NCBI GenBank assembly: GCA_037176725.1
Contig: JAZBRS010000020.1
Span: 50,806,001-50,870,000 of the forward strand
DNA from: Posidonia oceanica
Taxonomy: Eukaryota > Streptophyta > Magnoliopsida > Alismatales > Posidoniaceae
DNA length: 64,000 nucleotides
Reading direction: 5' to 3'
This document shows, in pieces, positions 12,037 to 23,060 of the stretch. The position numbers and the translations under genes were made by a program. The first letter of the stretch is position 1. Each line of letters opens with the position of its first letter. A model generated the notes under the pieces. The model saw only the letters and a program-made list of their open reading frames with translations, did no database searches and had not been told where the DNA came from.

Positions 12037-13512
12037 CTGAAAGCGGCCCCACTGCAGATGCCCTTCTCCCACTCGCACTTGCATTCTCACCTCTTGCCAC
12101 ATCTATTCAAATCATCATCGTCATCCTTTCAACTCTTGCATTCTCTCTCTCCAAAATCATCATCGTCACCCTCTCAAGCATTGTATCCCTTGCCCGGTGA
12201 TGAAAACCAGAAGTGCTTGCCTGCTCTGGAAAGAGTCACCCTACCTCACCTGGCACTACTCAGATGTCTTAGCTAGTGAGGGAGCCACCGCCAACGAGGA
12301 CAGGCAAACCACCTAATCTCGCAAGGACATACACCTCTGAGGGAGAAAAAATGTTAGGATGTGAGTCTGGAAAAAGCGAGAGTAAACACCTAGGTTTGGG
12401 CACATCCAAGGAACAGAAGACGAAGACAGAAGCCGGCCCTAGAGATAGGGGTGTGCAGTCTAACCCTGCTCCTTCTACCCATCACACAGCAGACCCAAAG
12501 CCTAGATCCATCACATTTCAAACACCCTCCTTTTGCCTCCAAAATGGGGATAGCAAAAGCCTGGAAAATAAAAGGAGAAAAGCAAAACAACAAGCAAAAA
12601 AAAAAGAGAAAAGAGATAGAACAAAAACCCAAAAAAAAAGGGGGAAAAAAGCAAGCAAAGCAAAAAAAAAAAGAAGACAAAAAAAAGGAGAGAAGAAGAA
12701 AAAAATGTAACCCGAAAAACACAGGCACCATTATCCCTCATGCTTCACTAGAGACCCCCAGCATGTCGAGCTTAAAAGAATCTACCACATCCCTTCAAGA
12801 GCAAACACTCATCCTTCTCCTGGCTAGGGGCAGAGAAAGACTGCATACCTATGAGGGAGAAATCAATCAAAAAAAAAGAGAGAGCTGAAAGAATAGGTGT
12901 AGGTCCTGAGAGTTTGGCCAATAGCCTGTCCTCACCACACCACCACCTGTACAATGCCAACACCTATTCCGGAGCGCCACCAGCAAGCCAAGAGTCTAGG
13001 TAGGGCCTAGTGAGTCAGGGACCACTCCCTTCCTTTGCAGCGAGCACCAAAGCACTCCGTATGCTGAGGGCATCCAAGCATACTCATCTATCCAAGCATA
13101 TTCATTCATCCAAGCATACTACTCATCTTCATAAGCATATCATCTGCATCATGCACACATGCATCCTCTTCTATCATTCCTCTTCTAGCAATCATTCCGC
13201 TCTGCAACTCGCTTCGGCCCTGAGACAGTACTTCTCCCCAGCAGAGCGCGTTGACGTCACTCAAGCTGCACTGGTCCAGATCTCCTGCCAGCCCTCGCCC
13301 CCGTGTCTGCAAGACTGCAACAGACTTCTTTGCTTATCTGTGCTTAACTGCTATGTTCTGTTATCAACTGCTATGGTGCATGTGGAACTACTTTATCAGC
13401 CTCAGATTCTGCTTTCTATCAAAGACTACATACCTGCGAGATCTGACTGTTTATTGATAGCAGGTACCTTCAAGCTCTGCAGCTATCAGCCTGTGTCTCT
13501 ACGATCAGCGCA
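12037..13512 (+). other. Spacer between integrase and extra ORF
   Basis: This region is shared with C (46658-48119, reverse strand). It has CATCATCGTCATCC-type short repeats (12105-12180), an A-rich homopolymer block (12590-12710) and ATCCAAGCATA tandem copies (about 13075-13140). A frame at 12276-12710 has a longer counterpart in C, but both are largely poly-Lys read from A-runs, so I do not call a gene. It could carry a splice acceptor or internal promoter for the downstream ORF; nothing in the sequence decides this. Confidence 0.55.
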
Positions 13513-14715
13513 ATGGGCTTCCCAACTCTGCTGACTCCCGCACACTGCTCGAAAACCCTGCGAGAATGGATCGACAGACTCACTCAGGAAGACTGTGAGC
13601 AGCTGCGCCTTTGGGGGATCCCAACTAAACTGCTAAAGGCCGCTGACGTGGAAGTCAGCCGTCACCTTCTGTGTGCCGCCGCAAGATTCTGAAAACCGGC
13701 GCACCATGTCTTTCGCTTTGGCAAAACTGAACTAACACCTACACTGGAAGAGGTGCGTCGGATCTGCGGCTTTTCCAAGATCCTGGGGCCGCCTATTTTC
13801 ATGAGGCGAGATGGATATCTCAAGGTCCTGAGCCAACTAACTGGGCTCCCCACTCGAACCTGCCAACAGAAACTAATCTGCACCAGTGGGCCTGAACCTA
13901 TGCTTCGCCTTGCGCACTTCGATGATATCATGAACAAGCGCGCAGAACTCGGAGATGAGCTGTGGCTCCGAGGATTTGTTATCCGCTTCCTAGGCGAGCT
14001 GATCTTTACTCATGGCCGACTAACGGTGGCCATTGAGGTTGCAGAAATTGCATTAGCTGTGGTGACCCAGCACATAGACCTGGCACCAGTTGTCCTGGCA
14101 GAGACCTACCGCAGGCTGGACCGCATCTCTCATCGCTGCCGCCACTTCCACGGTTGCGGAGCACTCATACAAGTCTGGCTGACCGCGCACTTAGAGACGA
14201 ACCTCTTGCGCCCTCAAGTGCATGCCTTTGAAGCTTACTGTAGCAGCGCCCGTGCCAAGACAGAAAAGAGCGTCAAAGAAGAATACGAGAAGCTATCAGC
14301 ACTGACTGACGACGCTGTAACCTGGCGTATTGTCCTCTCTGTAGCTGAGCCATTTACTGTCTTCTTCAGCGCGCGCGACGCGCGGCTGATCATTCTACCA
14401 GGCTTCACGGCAGGCGTAGAGTACCATCCAATCAGGGTCATGCGCCAGTTCGGCTTCCAGCAGGGCGCCTTCATTGACAGTACAGCGCCCGAGCTTCTAC
14501 AGATGTACCCTCTCAGCACAACTGCCCCAACCAAGAAGCTCGCTAGTCTGATGCAGCATGGGGTCCAATCAACAGACATTGCAGCTGTGAGAGGTGTAGG
14601 ATGCACCCCAGAATATGAAGCTGAAGTCCGAGAGCTCTGGCCTATTTCTGAGGTCCCGCCAGGCGGCCCCCTATTCCCCGACTCCAGGCAGTCGAAGAAG
14701 GCCCGAGCTGACTAG
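13513..14715 (+). pseudogene. Extra 3' ORF, DUF7745/plant-mobile-domain-like protein, one nonsense
   Basis: 401 codons including the stop, in sense orientation downstream of integrase. Start is the ATG at 13513 (MGFPTLLTP); the C copy (46657-45455) has the same ATG, stop and length. The segment with FGKTELTPTLEE, preceded by W-x-P and H-x-F-x-FG (codons 58-88), and GCGALIQVWLTAHLE (codons 214-228) resemble the plant DUF7745 and aminotransferase-like plant mobile domain group. That match is by recall, and the biochemical role of the group is not known to me. No signal peptide, membrane segment or nuclease motif is evident. In A codon 60 is TGA (TGG in C); the rest is open. Differences between the two copies are mostly synonymous, so the ancestral ORF was under constraint. 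It could be an accessory protein of the element captured from the host. Confidence 0.78.
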
Positions 14716-14984
14716 GCCATTGTGCAATCATCATGTGGTCTTCTTTCAAGTCATGCTGTACCTCTTTTGGCCTACCACAGGCATTGTACTCATCAAGCTT
14801 TATCAATGAAAAAACTGTTTCTGCTATCTGCTTGCACTTCAAGACTGTTCAATGCATTGCACATTCATTATCATCATCATCTCAGGCCCTCTGGCCAGAC
14901 TTGCAGCCATCACAATGCAGCAAAGTCCCCAGCACCCAATCCGGAGTCCAGAACCTCTGCGGACCCGCGTCGTCAAGCTACGCC
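14716..14984 (+). other. Start of element A 3' UTR, single-copy
   Basis: This non-coding stretch is shared with C (about 45186-45454). It ends in a CATTATCATCATCATCTC-like microsatellite near 14865. No gene or clear signal is seen. Confidence 0.5.
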
Positions 14985-15390
14985 ATCTGGCGTCCCCAGC
15001 TGGTCGCCCCCAGCTGGATCATCATCCCCAGTGGGCTAGCACCCCAAACTGCTCGGCGAAAGGTCCGTCAACCTGTCATCCTCCTTAGCTGATCATCCCC
15101 AGCTGAGTCCCCAGCGGGCTAGCACCCCAAACTGCTCGGCGAAAGGTCCGTCAACCTGTCATCCTCCTCAGCTGATCATCCCCAGCTGAGTCCCCAGCGG
15201 GCTGGCACCCCAAACTGCTCGGTGAAAGGTCCGTCAACCTGTCATGCTCCTCAGCTGATCATCCCCAGCTGAGTCCCCAGCGGGCTGGCACCCCAAACTG
15301 CTCGGCGAAAGGTCCGTCAACCTGTCATCCTCCTCAACTGATCATCCCCAGCTGAGTCCCCAGCAGGCTGGTACCCCAAACTACTCGTCT
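14985..15390 (+). repeat. 3' UTR tandem repeat i, 83-bp units
   Basis: About 4.5 units. The motif GCTCGGCGAAAGG recurs at 15051, 15134, 15217 and 15300, always 83 bp apart. Each unit has CCCCAGCTGAGTCCCCAGC, GGGCTGGCACCCCAAACTG and GGTCCGTCAACCTGTCAT. C has roughly twice as many units (44350-45185), so unit number has changed between sister elements. Confidence 0.9.
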
Positions 15391-15545
15391 GACAAGCACG
15401 ACAATCTTGTCATCACCCTTGCTTTCGATGCCAAGGACGCGTTGGCCAGCCCCTGGTGTCATCCCGACACCAAGGGCATCTTTTGATCGCCCCTTGGTAT
15501 CATTCTTCCCCTCTTTCCCCTATGATATTCCTGGTGTCATAGGAT
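15391..15545 (+). other. Single-copy block with two perfect stem-loops
   Basis: TGGTGTC-atccc-GACACCA at 15454-15472 and CCTATGA-N11-TCATAGG at 15519-15543 can fold back. The C copy (about 44190-44350) keeps both, with the first stem extended to nine pairs, which suggests an RNA structure conserved between copies. Confidence 0.6.
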
Positions 15546-16143
15546 GATTTCTTCTCATCATTACCTCACCCCTTCTTTGCCGGCCGATAAGTCCGATATC
15601 TTATCAACCAATCATTCTCATCATTACCTCATCCCCCTCTTTATCTCATCATTACCTCATCCCCTTTTTATCTCATCATTACCTCATCCCCCTCTTTATC
15701 TCATCATTACCTCATCCCCTCTTTAGCAATAACTCTCATCATTACCTCACCCCCTCTTTGCCGGCCGATAAGTCCGATATCTTATCAATCAATCATTCTC
15801 ATCATGACCTCATCCCCCTCTTTAATAGTAATTCTCATCATGATCTCATCCCCTCTTTAGCGATAGCTCTCATCATGATCTCACCCCCTCTTTAGCAGTA
15901 ACTCTCATCATGATCTCACCCCCCTCTTTAGCAGTAACTCTCATCATGATCTCATCCCCCTCTTTAGCAGTAGCTCTCATCATGATCTCATCCCCTCTTT
16001 AGCAATAGCTCTCATCATGATCTCATCCCCCTCTTTAGCAATAGCTCTCATCATGATCTCACCCCCCTCTTTAGCAATAGCTCTCATCATGATCTCATCC
16101 CCCTCTTTAGCAATAATTCTCATCATGATCTCATCCCCTCTTA
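15546..16143 (+). repeat. 3' UTR tandem repeat ii, 29-36 bp units
   Basis: Around 18 degenerate units built on CTCATCATGATCTCATCC followed by CCTCTTTAGCAAT; the first part uses a shorter ATTACC variant. Two interspersed stem-loops GATAAG-N8-CTTATC lie at 15586-15605 and 15767-15786. The counterpart in C is 43633-44190. Confidence 0.88.
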
Positions 16144-16345
16144 TCAACAATCAAGCACTCTCAGGCTGATATCCTAAACTATCAAACAATCAAGCACTCT
16201 CAGGCTGATATCCTAAACTATCAACAATCAAGCACTCTCAGGCTGATATCCTAAACTATCAAACAATCAAGCACTCTCAGGCTGATATCCTAAACTATCA
16301 AACAATCAAGCACTCTCAGGCTGATAACCTAAACTATCATCTGGG
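16144..16345 (+). repeat. 3' UTR tandem repeat iii, about 39-bp units
   Basis: Five near-identical units with CAATCAAGCACTCTCAGG and CTGATATCCTAAACTATC. C has about three units (43515-43632). Confidence 0.9.
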
Positions 16346-16379
16346 CCGATCCATGGTTGGCCCACAGTTGTGTTATACG

Positions 16380-17165
16380 ACTGACATCCAGTAACTGTCC
16401 CTTGCAATTGCGGTTTCCAGTTGATAGGTCTGTAAACTATCTGCCAGTTGATAGGTCTGTAAACTATCCACCAGTTGATAGGACTGTAAACTATCGTTAG
16501 GCTGATATCCTAAACTATCACCAGCAATTGCATTATACGGCTGATATCCAGTAACTATCCCTCATCATTGCGCGTTCCAGTTGATAGGCCTGTAAACTAT
16601 CCGCCAGTTGATAGGACTGTAAACTATCGTTCCAGTTGATAGGACTGTAAACTATCATTAGGCTGATATCCTAAACTATCACGTGCAATCATGTTATACG
16701 GCTGACACCCAGTAACTGTCCCTCGCAATGCCGTTTCCAGTTGATAGGACTATAAACTATCCGCCAGTTGATAGGACTGTAAACTATCCGCCAGTTGATA
16801 GGTCTGTAAACTATCGCTCCAGTTGATAGGACTGTAAACTATCCGGCATTTGCATTATACGGCTGATACCCAGTAACTATCACTCATGGTTTGTGGCTTC
16901 CAGTTGATAGGTCTGTAAACTATCCGCCAGTTGATAGGTCTGTAAACTATCCGCCAGTTGATAGGACTGTAAACTATCCCACACAACCATGTTATACGGC
17001 TGATATCCAGTAACTATCACTCACAACTGCTCCAGGCTGATAACCTAAACTATCACTCTAGGCTGATAACCTAAACTATCACTCCAGGCTGATAACCTAA
17101 ACTATCGCTCTAGGCTGATAACCTAAACTATCACCCCCGGTTGATAGGACCGTAAACTATCCGAA
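16380..17165 (+). repeat. 3' UTR tandem repeat iv, 27-bp hairpin units
   Basis: Many units of CCAGTTGATAGG plus TCTGTAAACTATCCG, mixed with GGCTGATATCC plus TAAACTATC variants and a longer ATACGGCTGATATCCAGTAA form. Nearly every unit has GATAG and CTATC arms 9 bases apart, so each can form a small hairpin. The order of variants is largely mirrored in C (42720-43500). It is not a CRISPR array: there are no unique spacers. Confidence 0.88.
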
Positions 17166-17669
17166 CGATAAGCCCGTCACCTTATCACCCTTTTTGGTGT
17201 GACCTTGCCCCAGGAAGGCAAAGTCTTGCACCTCCTTTTTTGCGATAGGAGAGTTGGCCTCTCTCCCCTCGCATCCCTCTTTTCTCTTCTGCTAGCTTGC
17301 TCCCCGGGCGGGGACGAGCTGCACCCTGTGTTTTCCCTTGCTTTGTCGCGCAAGTCTGGCTTTTCTGCCAGATCCTTGCGCCACATCGCGTCCATTTAGC
17401 ATTTTCTCTTGCATCATCTCTGCATCTTCTCAGCTAGCATTGCATGCCACTTTAGTATCATTGACCTCACTTGCACAGCATCAGCATTTTCTTCTAATTG
17501 GCTGACTTTTGTACTAACTCTTGCATTGCATTTGCATTGGCACGCATTACACTCTTAGCATTCATCCATCTGCACCCTGCATTTTGCATTGCGGCAACGG
17601 GCTACGATCTTCGGTGCATCCGCCGAATAAGTAGCTCACGCCCATAGCAAATCGCTGCTCCCGCCGGTC
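17166..17669 (+). other. 3' UTR segment between repeats and PPT stem-loop
   Basis: It begins with the stem-loop GATAAG-N8-CTTATC (17167-17186), followed by CACC-N5-GGTG. It then holds TTGCATT-rich sequence and a block (17590-17665) kept in C and, more weakly, in D. No ORF is supported. Confidence 0.55.
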
Positions 17670-17753
17670 AGATGGGGTGTCTTGTCAACCCTGAGCAGCG
17701 GCCTCGCTCCGCTTGACCTTGCTCAGGGAGGGGCATCTGTTGACACCCCATCT
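17670..17753 (+). promoter_or_regulatory. Nested stem-loop enclosing the polypurine tract and LTR start
   Basis: Outer arms AGATGGGGTGTC (17670-17681) and GACACCCCATCT (17742-17753) are perfect 12-bp complements, the second lying inside the LTR. Inner arms CCCTGAGCA (17689-17697) and TGCTCAGGG (17720-17728) pair perfectly, with GCGG/CCGC inside. The outer stem is exact in C (42132-42215) and degenerate in D (61536-61619). It would exist only at the 3' end of the RNA. Function unknown. Confidence 0.7.
17725..17737 (+). promoter_or_regulatory. Polypurine tract, element A
   Basis: AGGGAGGGGCATC abuts the LTR start TGTTGACACC. This is the plus-strand primer site. The same position is seen in C (42148-42160, one base different) and D (61591-61603). 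Confidence 0.85.
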
Positions 17754-18419
17754 TGGCAGGCTTGGACCACTTGGAGTCCTCCTGGTGATTGCGGGACTCA
17801 AACCCAAAACAAACCAAACCCTAACCCTCCTCTTTACCCTTCAAAACCAGCAAACTTGACCTAAGCCTTTACCCCTCTTCTTAAGTTCGAAACCAGACCA
17901 AAATCCATAGGAAAACCCACCAATACCCACTTAGCAAACCTACCCAAGAACTTAGAAACTCTCAAACTTAGACCATTTCCAAAAATCCTAGGAAACCTAG
18001 GCAAAACTCCCCTTTTTCTACACCTTAAAACCCTTTCAAAACCTTCTTAGAATCAAACCAAAACCTCAGAACTAACACTAGAAACCCTAGGCTACCCACT
18101 CACCAATTTTCATCCCATTCCAAGACCATTAAGACCTCCATTCACCCAAATTATCCTTTTCTCTCTCTGGGATTATCATTTTCTCTCTCCTCTCTCTCTC
18201 CTGATTATCATCTCTCTTTTCATCCCCTTCTTGTTCCTTTTCCTACTTGGCTGTGGGCCCCCTTTGTGCTTCTATCCTTCCTCTATCTTATTCCTATTTT
18301 TACTTTATTTTTAACACTTTCCCTAATTTTCAAAAAATCCTTTTGCGTCAACTCATCTCTTTTCCCTTTATTCTTCCTTTTTCCCTTCTCTTCTTCTTTC
18401 TCTTTTCCCCTTTCTTTCT

Positions 18420-19200
18420 CTTGTTAAAATTCATAAAAATCCCTAAAAATCTGTAAAACCCCAAAATATAAAAGAAACAAATCAGAACCCTAAGAAAAAC
18501 AATTAAAAAAAAACATTAAACAAGCAATTAAAAACCTAAACTTAACTAAATCAAGCTAAAAAGAAAACCAAGCATGTAAGCTAAAAAATGCAAAACAAAT
18601 CAAAAGAAAACACTGAAAAATCAAGAAAAAAAACTAAAATAAAATCAAAACCAACCAAAAGTAAAAACCCTATCAAAAGAATTAAAAAAAAACAAACCCT
18701 AAAAAGAAGTAAAACAATTAAAACACCAAGATAAGTAATTAATGAAAGAAAAAAAGGCTTAACTTAACAAACATAAGAAAGAACAACCTAAGAACTTAAT
18801 TAAAAAGAAAATAAAAAACACATTAAAAGGACTTAAAAATACTCCATTAGACAAGAGAAACCCAATTAAAAACATCAGGAAAAACTTAACAAAATAAAAA
18901 TCAGAAACCCAAGTCAAAAAGACTTAAAAAAGAAAATCCTAAAAGACTAAAGCTAAAAGGCCCAAAACCCATCCTAATTAATATAAAAATAAATCTTAAA
19001 AATCCTGATTAACATCCTGAAATACTTAACAAGAAAAACACAATCAACCAAACAATTTAAAAGACTTAACAAACACTTAATCAAATGGAAAACAAATTAA
19101 GAGCAAAACAAAACCCTAAAACCCTAATCAAGCCCAAAACACATTAATCAACCCCAAAACGGTCATTAAAAATCTAATTAAAATCCTAATTCACAACACA
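18420..19200 (+). other. A-rich U3 tract of the LTR
   Basis: About 800 bp of A-rich sequence with runs of AAAAA and several CCCTAAAA/AAACCCTA motifs (for example 19113-19128). It is conserved as a T-rich tract in reversed elements B (28200-28990) and C (40640-41430; 58480-59270). It may be an upstream control or matrix-attachment-like region. A TATAAAAG at 18467-18474 is a weaker promoter candidate, kept in C but CATAAAAG in B. Confidence 0.5.
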
Positions 19201-19651
19201 ACCTTTCTAGTATTTTTGCTTATTTTTAATCTATTTTTCCTAATTTTATTTCCTTTCTTTTCCCTCTCTTTCTTTCTTTCTTCTCTTTTTTCTTTTCTTC
19301 TTTTTCCTTGCTGGGCCCAATTCAGCCCGTCTCCCCCTTTCTTCTCCATTTCTTTTCCTTTTTTTTCTTTCTTTCGGCCCGCAGCCCAGCCCGTCGCTCT
19401 CCTCCTTCTTCTTCCTTCTGCGTTTTCTGCCATTTTTCCTCCCGCGAGCTGCTGCAGTGCTCCCTCCACCGTTTGAATTTCAAGCCTCCATCTTATCATC
19501 CACAGCAGCTCGCCGCTCCTCTCTTCTCTCAGCACCAATTCCGGGAGGCAATCAATGCCTGTCGTCTCGCCGGCATCCGTCTCCTGTCTGCTGCAGTGCG
19601 TCGCCGTCGAATTCAAAATCCCAGCGCGCGCACTGGCAACCTTCCTCCTGA

Positions 19652-19730
19652 TATAAGCCTCCAACAATCCCTTTCTTCGACCGGCTTTTTGATCATCCAG
19701 AGAGAGAGAAGCAGAGCCCATCAGTTAGCA
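19652..19730 (+). promoter_or_regulatory. Candidate core promoter of the LTR
   Basis: GATATAAGCC (TATAAG at 19652-19657) is followed about 40 bases later by a GA-rich start region (AGAGAGAGAAGCAGAG). B keeps GATAAAAGCC at 27789-27798 on its strand with a similar GA-rich follow-on. If right, U3 is about 1.95 kb and R plus U5 about 4 kb. C lacks this segment in both LTRs. Confidence 0.5.
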
Positions 19731-21099
19731 ATCAGCAAACCTGAGAGCAAACCAGAGAATTCCAGTGCTTCTTCTCCACCTGAGCGACCTCCTTCTTCTT
19801 CCACTTCATCCTCCAAATCCCAGAGAGAAGAGTCCGGGAGAGAGAGTCTGAGAGTGTGCTTTGGCATCCTGGAGAGAGAGCCCAGTTCCAGGGCATTTCC
19901 CCAGCAATCCCTTCCCCAATTCCTTCCTCCATCTTCAGCAGAACTTCCTCCTTCTTCTCCAGCAAACCGGCCCCCTTCCAAGCCCCAATTGCTCTCCCAG
20001 TTGATCCCCCAAGTTCACCCAGAAACCCAGCAATACCTCCCCACCATTTCCCGACCATTCCCCCACTAAATCACCACCTAATCACCTGAAACTCCACCTG
20101 TAAGCCAACAGCAACCCGACACAACCCACTCCAAATTGCCTTCACCTCAGTCCACTGCTTCCTTCCAAACTCCACCCAAAGATTCACCTGACCTCCACCT
20201 TCCCAGAACACCTGACGTCAAACCCGGCCATCCACCGCAGACCGAGAAATCCACAACAAACACTTGTCTTCTCCACTGACCAGAAGATCAACCGAGTTCC
20301 AAATCTCCTCCACGCTCTCCAGAAACCCAATCCAGCAATCCAGAACCACTCCCTGGACCTCCAGCAACCTCCCGGAGGGTCCCATCCAACCAGACGAGCA
20401 GCAGACACCCCCTGCCTCCCGGCTGTTTCTCTGAACCCACAGAGTGCCGGATTTCCCTTCGAGCTCTAGAGCTTCCATCCAACCAGCTGGGAAGCACCGG
20501 AGGACCATTCTGAAGCAGCTCCAGCCCTCGCGAGCAGCCGGCGACGCCCGCAGCGACCGGACGACCTCCACCGGCCACCTCCGGAACTGCTGAGGTCGGG
20601 AGAACACCACAGACGCGGAATCAGGTAGAATCTTCTACCCTTAGCTCCCTTTTCTTCCCCTGCTGCTTCTCCACCCCTTAGAAGTAGGATTCCAGCCCTC
20701 CTGCTCCGTTGCTGTTCGCCGGTCCGGTCATCTTCTCCGGCGCAGTCCTCCGGCCTTCGCGTCGCTCCGGCCAGCGGAACGTGGCTCCAGCGATCGTCTG
20801 AGCTCTGCGTGAACCTCAGGAGTGTTCTCCGGCCCTCAGAACGCAGCGTCGCTGCGTCGAACGGCCGGACGAGACTTCTGAAGCACTGCAGAGCTCCGGC
20901 GGCCGTTCCAGCGCGTTCTAGGCCACGCCGTCCTCTGCTGATCGCCGCCCTGTCTCCGTCAGCTCCGAGAGCACCTCCTCCGCCGTTCAGTGCCTCCTCA
21001 GCCCCCCTGTGCCGGCGGCCACAAGCCCTGATAGCTCACTGCTACAGTGTTCGTCGCCGCCGGCAGTTACTGTTCATTTATTTTGTTCTTTTAGTATAG

Positions 21100-22110
21100 T
21101 TTCTTGTGAATATTGCATGCTTAGCCTAAGTTCTTTCATTTTTGCATCCTGGTCCTTCTATCATTTAATCTGCTGTCTTTTTTATTTAAAACCATGCTAA
21201 ATTGCATTAAGTGTTTGTGTTTCTCTGTATTTGCCCTTCAGTCCTCTTACTGTGCATTCTAGTTGTAATTTTTTATGTTTTAGCCCCTCTGTTTTTAATT
21301 TTTGCATCCCGATCCTGCAGTAGTTTATTTAGTTTAAATGCATGAACTTTGCCTTATTATATTGCATCCCAGACCCCTGTCTTTTCTCATTTTTGTACTT
21401 TCATCCTCTGCACTATAGAACTTAGGTTTAAATTTTAATTTCTGCTTGTTGCATTGCATATTTGCCCCCTGTTTTCTTATTTTTGCATGTAGGTCCATTT
21501 TAAATGGACAGTAACTGTTTTCCATGCATTTTGGCTTATTGCATTGCATTTTTAACCCTGTTTTTCCCAAAAATTGCACATCAGTCCTGTCTACTGATTT
21601 CAGAGCATGTTTACCATATAAAATTGCATATTTGACCCTTGCATGATTTCAAAATTACACATAGGTCCTTGCATCCTTTAAAAATCATGTAAAAAGACTG
21701 TTTTGCCCCTAAAGTTGCATCTTAGCTCCTATGCTTACAAAATTGCATGTAGACCCTCCACTTGCATTCCCAGACTCCCCAGAATCCTGTTTTCTGGAAA
21801 ATTTGCACTTTAGACCCTAGTTTTTTCCAAAATTACCCTCTGATTTCCATTTGTTTTCAAAACTTCTTCCAATGCATGCCCTCTTTTCAAAGTAGCTTTC
21901 TGAACCCAATCTTTTGCAAAATAACCCTCTGCCCTCTCCTGTTTTCAAAACTCTCTCCTATGGGCCCCATCCTTTTTGAAAATTGCATTTAGCCTCCTTC
22001 TCTTTTTCAAAAATGGCATTTGAACCTCTGTTTTTCTAAAAACTCCCCTCTTGTCTTTTCTTGCATCTTGCATGCATCCTGCATTCATTTAGCTTTGCAA
22101 TTTAGCATCC
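21100..22110 (+). repeat. Degenerate TTGCAT-spaced repeats in the LTR
   Basis: Roughly every 35-60 bases there is a phrase like TTTTTGCAT followed by a variable GACCC or GGTCC and a T-run, giving an old, decayed tandem repeat. The end of it is repeated at 1-330. It is found reversed in B and C LTRs. Confidence 0.6.
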
Positions 22111-22815
22111 CTTTGCACACACTAAGCACCTTTAGCTCCCCTTCACTTGGGAGGACCTTTTGCACACCCCTAGGACCTCCTGAACACCTAGATCTGTTCT
22201 TCTCCCCTGTTCTGGCCCTCCTGCCTTGAAGCTGCGATATCTTCCGATCCGGCCGTTGGATCTTCTCAAGTAAGCTGCCCAGGCGACCGCAGCGAGGCGC
22301 TCTTCAGCATGGACCAAGCAGATCTCAGATCAGGCTCCTAGATTTCCAGGTATGTCCTCCTAAGATCCTGCATTGCATTCATTCGCATGCCATTTGCATA
22401 GTTTTCCTCGTTTTCGATTTCTGTCTCTTTGAGCATGTAGAATAGGACCTCTTTTTCTTGTCTATCAACTCAGATCTCCGTTTCGCGTTTCCCTATGTGT
22501 TTTGTGTTGAGTTTTCCCTGGATTCACCACTTAATGTGACTTTCTTCCCCCTTTTCCACGATCCGATCGCATCGCGAGCTTTGGGCAGCATGCGAGACGC
22601 ACCGTGGAACGGTTTAGCGGGAAATGGTCGCAAAAGAGGTGGTAATCCCCCCGTTTGCTCACTCTCCCCTTTGTAGGTCTTCACACCTACTCTGTGTGGC
22701 CCCGGACAGCGCCTGTTCTCATACATGCGTTGTTCTACTTCTCCTTTTACTACTTCTAATCTTTTCCTTGCATTTGCATTCGTACAGCTTTTCCGAGGTT
22801 TTATCTCACAGCTTT

Positions 22816-23060
22816 TGGCACCGTTTTGCATGCCCGCTCTTGTTTTGGCACCGTTTTGCGTGCCTGCTTTGTCTTTCGCATCGTTTTGCGCACTCGCCCT
22901 GTTTTTGGTACAATTTTGCGTGCCCGTCATCGCCTTTTGCACCAATTTGCGTGCCGCCTTGCTTTCTCGCCCGTTTTGCGTGCCGACCTTGTCCTTTTAC
23001 ACCGTTTTGCGCGCTTTCTTGTTTTTTACCTCGTTTTGCGTGCTTTACGCCATTTTCCCT
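22816..23060 (+). repeat. 30-bp tandem repeat, A 3' LTR copy
   Basis: Second copy of the block described at 1066-1330, with about eight units and a handful of point differences. Confidence 0.8.

Noticed and set aside
12276..12710. Spacer ORF beginning MREPPPTRTG, with a longer version in C
   Set aside because: It is shared, but the coding-like part is mostly poly-Lys from A-runs whose lengths differ between A and C. No domain is recognisable.
16380..17165. CRISPR-like regular short repeats
   Set aside because: Units are contiguous or near-contiguous variants without unique spacers, inside a plant retrotransposon 3' UTR.
17810..17830. Interstitial telomere repeat
   Set aside because: Only isolated CCCTAAAC-type motifs, no tandem run of the 7-bp plant telomere unit.
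18467..18474. TATAAAAG as the main LTR promoter
   Set aside because: It lies in an A-rich tract where such strings are expected and is CATAAAAG in B. Kept only as the alternative for element C.
19308..20069. 253-codon Ser/Pro-rich frame in the A LTR
   Set aside because: It spans the CT-rich tract, promoter candidate and leader. The reversed B LTR does not keep the frame, and C lacks much of the region.
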